From Vulcanimicrobium sp035943995 (GTDB lineage Bacteria > Vulcanimicrobiota > Vulcanimicrobiia > Vulcanimicrobiales > Vulcanimicrobiaceae): a stretch of DNA of 64,000 nucleotides. Location of the stretch: the NCBI GenBank assembly GCA_035943995.1, contig DASZBS010000027.1, positions 10,127 through 74,126 on the forward strand. Reading direction: 5' to 3'. The translations under genes were made by a program, and so were the position numbers. Of this stretch, positions 16,146 through 25,979 are shown one piece after another. Under the pieces are notes generated by a model. That model saw only the letters and a program-made list of their open reading frames with translations. It was not told where the DNA came from and searched no databases. The stretch's first letter is position 1. The number at the start of each line of letters is the position of its first letter.

Positions 16146-17144
16146 GTGCTGCGCCGTTCTCTCGCCGCGTTCGTCCTCGCGTCCCTGTGCGCGGTCCCGC
16201 TCCTAGCGGCGACGCCCGCGCCCAAGCCGTCGCCCGTCCCCGCGGCGCCGCCGGCCGCGGCGCGCAACGACTACGCCAACGCCGCGTTCACCGCGCCGCT
16301 GGGCGAGGGCTTGCGCGCGTTCTACACGCGCGACTTCGCGGCCGCGCGCGTCGGCTTCGAGCACGCGCTCGCCGTCGTGCCCGACAACACGCTGGCGCTG
16401 TCGTTCCTCAACGCGACCGCCGCGCAGACGCCGGGCGAACTCGACGCGCTCGTCAACGCCGAGGAAGACGCGCTGCCGAAGAATCCCAAGAGCGCGCTGG
16501 TGCACGTGCGCCTGGGCTTTTCGTACATGTTCGTGTCGCTGACGGGACGCGACCGCAACGTCGACGCGCGCGAAGAGCTCAACGCCGCGCTGCAGCTCGA
16601 CCCCACCTCGCAGGCGGCGCACACCGCACTGGGCATCATGCGCGAGGCCGAGCGCAGCGCCAACCGCGCGAAGACGGAGTTCGTCGCCGCGCTGGCCGTC
16701 GATCCGCAGAACGTGCTCGCGCGCGAGTATCTCTCGCGCATCTACCAAGTGGACCTCAAGGATCCGCAGCGCGCGCTGACGTCGCTGATCGACGTGCCGA
16801 ACCTCGTGCCCGACTACGCCGACATCTACTTCCACCTCGCCTCGCTGATGCACGACCTCGGTCAGTACGACGCCGCGGTCGCGTACGCGACGCGCGGGCT
16901 GCAGGCCGACGTCGGCCACGTCGGCGAGGCCGGCCAGCACGGCTACACGCTGCTCGCGCGCATCTATCTCGACGAGAAGAAACCCGACGACGCGCGCCGC
17001 GCGCTGCGCGCGTCGATCACCGCGGGCACCGACACCGCGTACGCCAGCACGCTGCTCAAGCGCATCGACGACGGCGCGTACGGCAAACCGTCACCGAGCC
17101 CGCTCCCGTCGAGCTCGCCGGCGCCCAAGAAAAAGAAGAAGTGA
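16146..17144 (+). CDS. Exported TPR protein
   Basis: A 332-residue protein. I choose the GTG at 16146 because it directly precedes a signal peptide (VLRRSLAAFVLASLCAVPLLAA); an in-frame GTG at 16089 would add an unconvincing N-terminus. After an Ala/Pro-rich linker come about five TPR-like repeats (EGLRAFYTRDFAAARVGFEHAL, SAHTALGIMREAERS-like units, DIYFHLASLMHDLGQYDAAV). The tail is Ser/Pro-rich and ends in lysines. It is probably periplasmic or membrane-anchored and mediates protein contacts. Its stop overlaps the GTG of the thioesterase. Confidence 0.8.
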   Translation: MLRRSLAAFVLASLCAVPLLAATPAPKPSPVPAAPPAAARNDYANAAFTAPLGEGLRAFYTRDFAAARVGFEHALAVVPDNTLALSFLNATAAQTPGELDALVNAEEDALPKNPKSALVHVRLGFSYMFVSLTGRDRNVDAREELNAALQLDPTSQAAHTALGIMREAERSANRAKTEFVAALAVDPQNVLAREYLSRIYQVDLKDPQRALTSLIDVPNLVPDYADIYFHLASLMHDLGQYDAAVAYATRGLQADVGHVGEAGQHGYTLLARIYLDEKKPDDARRALRASITAGTDTAYASTLLKRIDDGAYGKPSPSPLPSSSPAPKKKKK

Positions 17145-17587
17145 GCGGCGCGGTGCCGGTCGACGACGGGCGCTGCTTCGCCTGCGGGCCCTACAATGCC
17201 GACGGCATGCAACTTCGGTTCGTCCCGGCCGGCGAGGACGCGGTGCGTGCGGAGATCACGCTGCCGGCGCGCTTTCAAGGCTGGCGCGGCACCGCGCACG
17301 GCGGCATCGTGATGACGCTGCTGGACGAAGCGATGGCGCACGCGTGCGGGCGCATCGGCGAGCGCGGGATGACGGCGTCGATGCAGCTGCGCTTCCGCGC
17401 GGCCGTGCCGCTGGGCGAGCCGCTGGTCGTCACGGGCACCGTGAAGTGGCGCCGCCGCGCCGTGATCGCGCTCGACGCCACCGTCGCGCACGCGAACGGC
17501 GCCGTCCTCGCAAGCGCCGAAGGATCGTTCGTCTCGGCCGGTCCGCTGGCGAAGGAGCGCCTCGGCGCACCCGACGCGGCCGTCTGA
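17141..17587 (+). CDS. PaaI-type hotdog thioesterase
   Basis: A 148-residue hotdog-fold protein from GTG 17141. The N-terminal CFACGPYNADGMQLRFVP motif is characteristic of a 4HBT subgroup (CFVCGxxNPxGL). The active-site region GWRGTAHGGIVMTLLDEAMA contains the HGG motif and the catalytic Asp/Glu. It should hydrolyse an acyl-CoA or aryl-CoA thioester; the substrate is not predictable. The TGA shares one base with the ATG of smpB. Confidence 0.85.
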   Translation: MSGAVPVDDGRCFACGPYNADGMQLRFVPAGEDAVRAEITLPARFQGWRGTAHGGIVMTLLDEAMAHACGRIGERGMTASMQLRFRAAVPLGEPLVVTGTVKWRRRAVIALDATVAHANGAVLASAEGSFVSAGPLAKERLGAPDAAV

Positions 17588-18084
17588 TGGCGAAGATGAA
17601 GCAGGCCCGCGTCGCCGCCAAGGCGGAGCGCGCGGCCAAAGCGCCCGAGCCGTCCCTGGACAACCGCCGCGCCCGCCACGAGTACGAGAAGCTCGAATCG
17701 CTCGAGGCCGGCGTCGCGCTCCAAGGCAGCGAGATCAAGTCGATCCGGCGCGGCAACGTCTCGATCAACGAGGCCTTCGCGCGCTTGCGCGAAGGCGAGC
17801 TCTTCCTTCTCAACTTCACCATCCCGCCGTACAAAGAAGCGTCGCACTTCAACCACGAGCCCAACCGGCCGCGCAAGCTGCTGCTCCACCGCGAGCAGAT
17901 CCAGCGACTCGCCGGGCGCGCCGCGGAGAAAGGCCTGACGCTCGTGCCGTGGCGGCTGTACTTCAAGAACGGCCGGGTGAAGGTCGAGCTCGCGCTGGTC
18001 CGCGGCAAGAAACTGTGGGATCGGCGGAGGGACATCCAAGCGCGCGACGTCGAACGCGAGATCGCCCGGTCCACCAGCCGGTGA
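17587..18084 (+). CDS. smpB: SsrA-binding protein SmpB
   Basis: A 165-residue protein from ATG 17587 (TGATG junction). After a 20-residue basic extension the SmpB core is clear: RRARHEYEKLESLEAGVALQ, GSEIKSIRRGNVSINEAFA, PYKEASHFNHEPNRPRKLLL, GLTLVPWRLYFKNGRVKVEL and the basic C-terminal tail GKKLWDRRRDIQARD. SmpB delivers tmRNA to stalled ribosomes. I looked for an ssrA gene next to it and did not find one. It ends the coupled run that began at moeA. Confidence 0.95.
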   Translation: MAKMKQARVAAKAERAAKAPEPSLDNRRARHEYEKLESLEAGVALQGSEIKSIRRGNVSINEAFARLREGELFLLNFTIPPYKEASHFNHEPNRPRKLLLHREQIQRLAGRAAEKGLTLVPWRLYFKNGRVKVELALVRGKKLWDRRRDIQARDVEREIARSTSR

Positions 18085-18155
18085 CGGCAGGGTAGCGTTC
18101 ACCGTCCGGTGTACGAGCCGTGATCGGGCTCACTTGGGGGCGCCGAAGGAAAGTG

Positions 18156-18602
18156 ATGATGAACCGATACCGCAATTTTCTACGAGCGGGATTTGTTGCG
18201 CTCGTACCTCTGCTTCTCGCGGCGTGCCAGGGTGGCGGCGCGAACCCGCCGCCCTTCAACACCGGTAACTCCGGGCCGCCCGGCCAGCTCAGCGTCAGCC
18301 CCAGCTCGCTGTCGTTCTCGGGCACGGGCGCCGCGTTCGCGCAGAACGTGACGATCACGGTATCGGTACCGACGTCGCAGATCACCGTTACGCCGGACCC
18401 GGCGTGCGGGACGGGCAGCAACGCGCTCGTGACGATCGCAAACCCGCAGCAGACCGGGAACACGTTCACGGCGACCGTGACCCCGCAGCACGCCGGCACG
18501 TGCAACATCACGCTCAGCAGCGGCTCGGGCGGATCGGCGCAGTTCACGGTCACGGTCAACAGCGGCACGGTCACGATCTCGGGCCGTCACGCCAAACAGT
18601 AA
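18156..18602 (+). CDS. Small lipoprotein with a disulfide module
   Basis: A 148-residue protein from ATG 18156 (a second in-frame ATG follows at once); GAAGGA lies five bases upstream. Residues 1-24 are a lipoprotein signal ending LLLAAC. After a Gly/Pro/Asn-rich linker comes a beta-rich domain with two Cys (PDPACGTGSNALVTIANP and HAGTCNITLSSG). The same module closes the next, larger lipoprotein (residues about 310-385). Function unknown; probably surface or periplasmic. Confidence 0.75.
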   Translation: MMNRYRNFLRAGFVALVPLLLAACQGGGANPPPFNTGNSGPPGQLSVSPSSLSFSGTGAAFAQNVTITVSVPTSQITVTPDPACGTGSNALVTIANPQQTGNTFTATVTPQHAGTCNITLSSGSGGSAQFTVTVNSGTVTISGRHAKQ

Positions 18603-18611
18603 CTCGTACGT

Positions 18612-18633
18612 CCCCGGGCCTTCGAGCCCGGGG
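18612..18633 (+). terminator. Hairpin between the two lipoprotein genes
   Basis: CCCCGGGC (18612-18619) and GCCCGGGG (18626-18633) form a perfect eight-bp stem with a CTTCGA loop, followed by TTCGTC. It starts ten bases after the first lipoprotein stop. The lack of a proper T run makes it a weak intrinsic terminator; it may also protect the upstream 3' end. Confidence 0.45.
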
Positions 18634-18663
18634 TTCGTCACGTACTCGCGGAGGCGACGACAC

Positions 18664-19851
18664 ATGAACATGCGCGCGGTGGCCGTCGCGTCACTCGTCC
18701 TGCTCGCCGGTTGCGGCGGCGGCGGCGGCTCGACGCCTGCTCCCCAGCAGCCCCCGGTGCAGCTGCCGCCGGTCACGAACGCGCCCGCCGCGGGCTCGGC
18801 GACGCTCACGCTCGAGGTGCCGCGGGGCAGCTCGTCCGCGCAACGCGCGCCGAAGTTCGTGTCGCCCAACTCCAAGACGCTCGTCGTGACCGTGAAGACG
18901 GTCAACGGACAACCGCCGACGGCGGCGCAAGTCCCGCCGGCGCTGAACCCCGAGACGTTCCCGCTCTCGACCGCGCCCGGCGGCAACTGCACGGTATCGC
19001 CGAACGGCGAGACCTGCACGGTCACGATCCCGGCGCCGACGGGCCAGGTCACGTATCAGTTCGACCTGTTCGACGCGAGCAACAACAAGCTCGCGACGAA
19101 CACGCTCACGTTCACCATCGCGGCGGGCTCGTCTCCGAACCTGCAGGCACAGCTCAACGGCATCGTCAGCACGGTCACCGTGACCGCGCCGACGCTCAAC
19201 GCCGGCACGTCGTTCTCCGGACCGATCACCGTGCAGGCCTTCGACGCCAGCGGCGCGCTCATCGTCGGCAGCGCGCCCTACAACAACCCGTTCACGCTCA
19301 CCGACAACGACGCGTCGGGCTCGACGTCGCTCACCGACGGCGCCACGACCGGCCTCGTCGTGACGGTCGCCGGCCCCAACGACGTCGTGATCCTGAACTA
19401 TGACGGCACGGACGTCGACCCGTTCACGATCACCGCGACGGTCCCGGGCAAAGCGCCGGCGACGGCGGGCACGGTGCAGACCACGTTCCAACCCGTCACC
19501 TTCCCGGGCACGCCGAACGACACGCAGCGCCCGACCGACCCGAACTTCAACCAGCCCACGCTGGCGTTCACGACCATCCCCTCGACGCAGCAGTTCACCG
19601 CGGCGCAGGTCGGCTGGTCCGATCACGGCACGCACGGCTTCACGGTCGCCCTCGACCCCGCGACGTGCGGCAGCGGCGCGAGCGCCGTCGTCACCGTCGC
19701 AGCAGCGGCCGGCACGAACAACCGCACGTTCAACGTCACGTCGCAGAACGTGGGCGTCTGCAAGGGCACCGTCACCGGCGGACCGCCGGGACACCCGCAG
19801 AGCGCGACGATCTGGTTCAGCGTGGCTACGTCGAACATCATCCTGAACTAA
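18664..19851 (+). CDS. Large Thr/Ser-rich lipoprotein with repeated beta domains
   Basis: A 395-residue protein from ATG 18664. The signal ends in LLAGC followed by a run of Gly, a usual flexible tether. Three beta-sandwich-like segments follow: about residues 45-165 with a Cys pair (GGNCTVSPNGETCTV), about 170-260, and a final module from about 300 with DPATCGSGASAVVTVAAAAG and NVGVCKGTVTGG. The last module is related to that of the small lipoprotein upstream. Composition (Thr, Ser, Asn, Val) suggests a surface-exposed adhesin-like protein; no family recognised. Confidence 0.7.
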   Translation: MNMRAVAVASLVLLAGCGGGGGSTPAPQQPPVQLPPVTNAPAAGSATLTLEVPRGSSSAQRAPKFVSPNSKTLVVTVKTVNGQPPTAAQVPPALNPETFPLSTAPGGNCTVSPNGETCTVTIPAPTGQVTYQFDLFDASNNKLATNTLTFTIAAGSSPNLQAQLNGIVSTVTVTAPTLNAGTSFSGPITVQAFDASGALIVGSAPYNNPFTLTDNDASGSTSLTDGATTGLVVTVAGPNDVVILNYDGTDVDPFTITATVPGKAPATAGTVQTTFQPVTFPGTPNDTQRPTDPNFNQPTLAFTTIPSTQQFTAAQVGWSDHGTHGFTVALDPATCGSGASAVVTVAAAAGTNNRTFNVTSQNVGVCKGTVTGGPPGHPQSATIWFSVATSNIILN

Positions 19852-19858
19852 GCCGCCC

Positions 19859-20677
19859 GTGCGCGGCGCTCGCCCCGAACGCGCCCTGGACGCCGTGATT
19901 CGAAGTGCCGTGCACTTCGAGCGCGGCGTTCGCGTTTGCGTCGCGTGCTCGGGCGGGCCCGACTCCGTCGCGCTCGCGGCGCTGCTCGACCGGCTCGCGC
20001 GCGAGGACGGTTACGACGTCGTGCTCGCGCACGTCAACCACGGCGTGCGCGCGAGCGCCGGGCAGGACGAGTGCGTCGTGCTCTCCGTCGGCGCGCGCCT
20101 CGGGCGGCGCGTCGTCGTCGCGCGCCCGACCGTCGGTGGTGACGACGAGGCGGCGTTGCGCGACGCGCGCTATGCCGCGCTCGCGGAGCTCGCGGCCGCT
20201 TCGGGCGCGAGCACCGTCGCGACCGCGCACACGGCGGAAGACCAAACCGAGACGGTGCTGCTCGCGCTGTTCCGCGGTACGGGGATCGACGGGCTCGCCG
20301 GGATGCCGCCGCGGCGCCCGCTGACCGATCGCATCGACCTCGTTCGCCCGGTGCTGCGCGTGACGCACGCCGAGCTCGCGACGGAGCTGCGCGCCAGCGC
20401 GCTGCCGTACGCGCTCGACCCCACCAACGACCAGACGCGCTACCGGCGCAACGCGCTGCGCGCGCCGCTCGCGGCGTTGCGCGAGGAGTTTCCGCGGCTC
20501 GACCGCGCCGTCGCGCGCTGCGCGGCGATCGTGCGCGGCGAGCTCGAGCGCAGCGGGCGCGCGCAGGCGCGCCGCGCGCTGCGCGAGGAGCTGCGCAAAC
20601 GCAACCTGCTGCGCGACGTGCCGTTCGCGCGCATCGAGGCGATGCTCGACGCCGGCGAACGCGGCGCGGATCCGTAA
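19859..20677 (+). CDS. tilS: tRNA(Ile)-lysidine synthase
   Basis: A 272-residue protein from a GTG at 19859, seven bases after the lipoprotein stop. The PP-loop ATP-pyrophosphatase motif VCVACSGGPDSVALAALL is near residue 30. It is followed by LAHVNHGVRASAGQDE, RDARYAALAELAAASGA, TAHTAEDQTETVLLALFRG and the DPTNDQTRYRRNALRAPL region. TilS converts C34 of tRNA-Ile(CAU) to lysidine. Length shows the catalytic and first C-terminal helical parts but no TilS-C terminal domain, a short version also seen elsewhere. It precedes hpt and ftsH, the classical tilS-hpt-ftsH order. Confidence 0.92.
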   Translation: MRGARPERALDAVIRSAVHFERGVRVCVACSGGPDSVALAALLDRLAREDGYDVVLAHVNHGVRASAGQDECVVLSVGARLGRRVVVARPTVGGDDEAALRDARYAALAELAAASGASTVATAHTAEDQTETVLLALFRGTGIDGLAGMPPRRPLTDRIDLVRPVLRVTHAELATELRASALPYALDPTNDQTRYRRNALRAPLAALREEFPRLDRAVARCAAIVRGELERSGRAQARRALREELRKRNLLRDVPFARIEAMLDAGERGADP

Positions 20678-20733
20678 AGTCCCGCCTCGCCGACGGGACT
20701 CGCGCTTGGGCGAGCGCGAACGCGTCCGGGATG

Positions 20734-20758
20734 CACCCTTCGACACCGGCTCAGGACG
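20734..20758 (+). repeat. Degenerate copy of the 25-bp dispersed repeat (CACCCTTCGACA..GGCTCAGG)
   Basis: CACCCTTCGACA, two extra bases, then GGCTCAGG. It matches the copies at 24901 and 63365 (the latter inverted). It lies directly upstream of the hpt start and argues against an in-frame ATG at 20731 being used. Confidence 0.55.
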
Positions 20759-20760
20759 AC

Positions 20761-21324
20761 ATGACGCTCCCGCCCGGGATCGAGCGCGTTCTCATCAGCG
20801 CCGGCGAGCTCGCCGCCGCGAACCGGCGCATCGCTGCGGAGATCGCCCGTGACTACGCCGGCCGTTCCCTCATCCTGGTCGGCGTGCTCAAAGGGGCGCT
20901 GTTCGTCACGGCCGACCTAGCGCGGGCACTCGCGCAGACCCCGGGCGGTCCTACGGACGTGCAGCTCGATTTCATCGCGGTCTCTTCGTACGGCAACGCC
21001 CACCGCTCCAGCGGCGAGGTGCGGCTCATCCAGGACACCACGCACGCCATCGAGGGGCGCCACGTGATCATCGTGGAGGACATCGTCGACAACGGCCACA
21101 CGCTGCACTACTTGCGCGCCATGCTCGCCAACCGGCAGCCTGCGTCGCTCCGGGCGGCCGTTCTCCTCGATAAGCCGTACCACCGAGCGGTCGACGTGAC
21201 GGTCGATTACACCGGCTTGATCTGCCCCGACGAGTTCGTCGTAGGGTACGGTCTGGACTATCAGGAACGGTATCGGACTCTTCCGTATCTCGCGAAGCTC
21301 CGCCCGGACGTGCTCCCCGCATGA
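20761..21324 (+). CDS. hpt: Hypoxanthine phosphoribosyltransferase
   Basis: A 187-residue type I phosphoribosyltransferase. The ATG at 20761 has AGGA seven bases upstream and gives the standard N-terminus (MTLPPGIERVLISAGELAAA); an earlier ATG at 20731 lies in a dispersed repeat. Key motifs are ILVGVLKGALFVTADLAR, LDFIAVSSYGNAHRSSGEV, the PRPP loop HVIIVEDIVDNGHTLHYL, and the C-terminal VVGYGLDYQERYRTLPYLAKL. It salvages hypoxanthine and guanine to IMP and GMP. It lies between tilS and ftsH, a conserved order in many bacteria. Confidence 0.95.
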   Translation: MTLPPGIERVLISAGELAAANRRIAAEIARDYAGRSLILVGVLKGALFVTADLARALAQTPGGPTDVQLDFIAVSSYGNAHRSSGEVRLIQDTTHAIEGRHVIIVEDIVDNGHTLHYLRAMLANRQPASLRAAVLLDKPYHRAVDVTVDYTGLICPDEFVVGYGLDYQERYRTLPYLAKLRPDVLPA

Positions 21325-21405
21325 CCCGGGTCAACCATTACAGCGCGAGACGTATCTTACCGAGTAACGTTCTAAGAGAAGTACGGTAAAAGGGTCTCGC
21401 AACCA

Positions 21406-23318
<1,913 letters not shown>

Positions 23319-23322
<4 letters not shown>

Positions 23323-24662
23323 GCGGCTTAGGGCAGGGTCTCAGGGCCGCGGTTTCCGCGGCCCTTCTCGTCTGCGCCGTGACGGGTGCGGCGGGCGCCC
23401 AAGGGGCCGCCCCGGCCACCGGGACGCTGCCCGGCGGCGTGATGTACGAGCTGCGGCCCGACCCGGCGCAGTCCGGCGCCGCGGTCGCGCTGTGGTACCG
23501 CGCCCCGGCCGGCGGGTTCGACGCGACGCCGGTGCCCGGTCTTTCGCGGCTGGCCGCAGCGACGGTCACCGCATCGGCACCGATCACCGGCACCCCGCTC
23601 GCGCAGCTCGTCGAGCGCTTCGGCGGGCGGCTGAGCGTCACGGCGTATCCCGACAGCGTCGCGATCACCGCGCTCGTGCCGCCCGATCACGTCGCGCAGA
23701 CCGTGCGGGCGATGACGGCCGACTTCTTCGCCCCGGTCGTGACCGCCGAGGGCTTCGCGCTGGGCCAGCGCGACGCGGGCGACGACGCTCTCCTGCGCTC
23801 GGTGGAACCGGACGCCATCGAGGACGCGCTGGGCGCGGCGCTGTTCGCGGCCGGGCCGTTCCACGACGGCACGCTCCCCACCGCGGCGCTGGGCGACGTG
23901 ACGGTGGAGCGCGTGCGCGCGTTCGCCGAGCGCGCGTTCCGGCCGGGGAACGCGATCCTGGTCCTGGCGGGCAACGTCGACGCCGCGGCGCTCGGCAACG
24001 TGGCGGCGCGCAGCGGCGACACGTCCGCCGCGGCGCCCGAGCCGGCCGCCGCGCAAGCTCCCGCACCGCGCACCGCGGGCACGCCGGGGCTCAACCGGAC
24101 CGGCAACATCACCGGCACGGGGCTGGGCTGGGTCGGGCCGCCGATCGCGGACGAGGGCGCGGCCACCGCGCTCGACTTCCTGGCCGACGCGCTGTTCACG
24201 CCGAAGACGGGGATCGTCGCCAAGGCGCTGGGCACCCGCAAGGCGACCGTCACGGGCCGGTTCGTGACCTATCACGATCCCGGCGTCTTCCTGGTGACGA
24301 TCACCGGCGACGACGCTGCCGCGGCGCGCCCGATCGTCGAGCAGGCCATCGCCGCCGCCGCCGCGCCGATGGCCGCGCCGGCCTTCGAGGCGGCCCGAGC
24401 CGGGTTCGTGTACCGCCTGCTCGGCATGATGGAATCGCCGGCCGAGGTCGCCGACACCTACGGCTGGTACGCCGTCGAGGGCGATCCGGCGTACGCACCC
24501 GCGGAAGGCGGCCTCCAGGGCCGTTACTTCACGCTCGCCGCCAAGCTGACGCCCGCGAGCGTCGCGCAGGCCGCCGCGCGGTATCTCTCCGCGCCGCCGG
24601 CCGCGGTTACGTTCGCGAAGGCCGCTCCCGAAGCGCCGGCGGCGCCGAAGAAGCCCGCGTGA
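23319..24662 (+). CDS. M16-like (pitrilysin fold) protein lacking the zinc motif
   Basis: A 447-residue exported protein from GTG 23319, with a signal peptide of about 27 residues ending in AGAQG. The fold follows M16 peptidases: GVMYELRPDPAQSGAAVALW, then GLSRLAAATVTAS, VERFGGRLSVTAYPDSVAIT, an acidic middle and FAERAFRPGNAILVLAGNVD, followed by a second half with FVTYHDPGVFLVTI. In active M16 enzymes the position of GLSRLAAAT holds HxxEH; here no His or Glu is present. It is therefore probably the non-catalytic partner of a two-subunit complex or a chaperone-like protein. It is translationally coupled to ftsH and to the next M16-like gene. Confidence 0.85.
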
Positions 24663-25963
24663 TCCGCGTCCTCGCCGCCGCGGCGCTGACCGCCGTGCTC
24701 GCCGTTCCCGCGGCGGCGAGCGGGCTCCGCACCACCGTCGTGGACCTCGGCGGCGCGCGCGCGTACGTGCACGCCGACCCGGCTTCGCCGCTCGCCGCGG
24801 TCGAGCTGTTCGTGCGCGCCGGACTCGATCGCCAGACCGCCCGCCAAAGCGGCCTCGCCGCGCTGGTTGCCGAGTCCGTGCTGCGCACCCCGGTCGGGGG
24901 CCCTTCGACAGGCTCAGGGCAGGCTCTGGCGCTGACGGACGCGGTGGATGCGCGCGGCGCGTCGATCAGCTACGTCGTCGCCGCGCAGCACGTCCGCTTC
25001 TACCTCGAGGGCACGCCCGACGGCCTCGCCGCGACCGCCCCGCTGGTCGCCCGCGCGCTCGCCGCGCCGGCGTTCGACCCCGCCACCGTCGCCGCGGCGC
25101 GCGCCGCGCTCACCGACCGGATCGCCGCCGAGGAGGGCGACCCGCGCTTCGTCGGGCTGCAGCTGCTGCGCTCGTCCTACTATCGCGGCGGCGCCGGGCT
25201 GCCCGCGCTGGGCGATTCGGGCTCGCTCGCCGCGCTCGCGCCCGCGGACGCGCAGGCGTTCTTCGCGCGCTGGTACCGGCGCGGCGACGCGGTCGTCGCG
25301 GCGGTCGGCCGCACGGGCGACGCGACCGACGCCGCGGGCCGCGCGCTCGCGGGCGCGCTGGCCCCCGGCACCGCGCCCGCCGCCACGATCGCGACGCGCC
25401 CGTTCGGAGCCCAGCCGCGGCGCATCGTGACGCATCGCGACGTCGGCTCCCCGTACGTCGTGCTCGGGTTCGCCGCGCCGGCGCTGGGCGACCGGGACTT
25501 CCCCGCCGCGCTCGTGCTGCGCGCCGTGCTCGCCGGGATCTTCGAGCGGCCGGGCGCGACGACGCAGGCGCCCGTGTTCCGCGCGGCCGGCACGATCTAC
25601 GGCTACGACACGGCACCCGCCCAGCTCGTCCTGTGGCTCAACGGCTCGCGCGTGGATCCCGAGACGGGCCTCACCGGCGTCGATACGCTCGTGAAGCGCG
25701 CCGCGGCGAAGCCGCTCGCGGCGGCGGTGCTCGCGCGCTACAAAGAGACGGCGCGCGGCGCATGGGCACTCGAAGCGGTCTCGCTGGACGAGCGCGCGTT
25801 CGCGGTCGGGAACGCCGTGACGCACGGCCTCGACGCCGACGTCGCGGACGAGATCGGCACCGCGATCGCGCGCGTCACCGGCGCCGACGTGCAGCGCGTC
25901 GCGAAGAAGTACTTCCAGAAGTTCGACGTAGCGCTGGTGGCGCCGCGCGCGAGCGAGAACTGA
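24659..25963 (+). CDS. Second M16-like protein, also lacking the zinc motif
   Basis: A 434-residue exported protein from GTG 24659 (signal about residues 1-21), overlapping the stop of its neighbour. M16 architecture is visible in VELFVRAGLDRQTARQSGLA, ALVAESVLRTP at the expected HxxEH site (no His), FYLEGTPDGLAATAPLVARA, FFARWYRRGDAVVAAVG and the second half DVGSPYVVLGFAAPALGDRD. The C-terminal VTGADVQRVAKKYFQKFDVA is typical. Residues about 81-92 are encoded by a dispersed repeat (PSTGSGQA), inserted in frame. Both members of the pair look catalytically dead, so activity would need another subunit. Confidence 0.85.
   Translation: MIRVLAAAALTAVLAVPAAASGLRTTVVDLGGARAYVHADPASPLAAVELFVRAGLDRQTARQSGLAALVAESVLRTPVGGPSTGSGQALALTDAVDARGASISYVVAAQHVRFYLEGTPDGLAATAPLVARALAAPAFDPATVAAARAALTDRIAAEEGDPRFVGLQLLRSSYYRGGAGLPALGDSGSLAALAPADAQAFFARWYRRGDAVVAAVGRTGDATDAAGRALAGALAPGTAPAATIATRPFGAQPRRIVTHRDVGSPYVVLGFAAPALGDRDFPAALVLRAVLAGIFERPGATTQAPVFRAAGTIYGYDTAPAQLVLWLNGSRVDPETGLTGVDTLVKRAAAKPLAAAVLARYKETARGAWALEAVSLDERAFAVGNAVTHGLDADVADEIGTAIARVTGADVQRVAKKYFQKFDVALVAPRASEN
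24901..24924 (+). repeat. Dispersed repeat inside a coding region (CCCTTCGACAGGCTCAGGGC...)
   Basis: CCCTTCGACAGGCTCAGGGC followed by AGGC sits in frame in the second M16-like gene and encodes PSTGSGQA. Related copies: 20734-20758, and 63365-63391 in inverted orientation. The same short peptide is familiar from proteins of many high-GC genomes carrying this widespread repeat. Confidence 0.7.
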
Positions 25964-25979
25964 CGCCGGTGGCGCTGCC

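Noticed and set aside
18084..18156. Possible ssrA (tmRNA) next to smpB
   Set aside because: The 72-bp gap is too short and has no tRNA-Ala-like ends or tag frame.
20731..20760. Upstream ATG as start of hpt
   Set aside because: It lies in a dispersed repeat, lacks a ribosome-binding site and adds residues not typical of the family.
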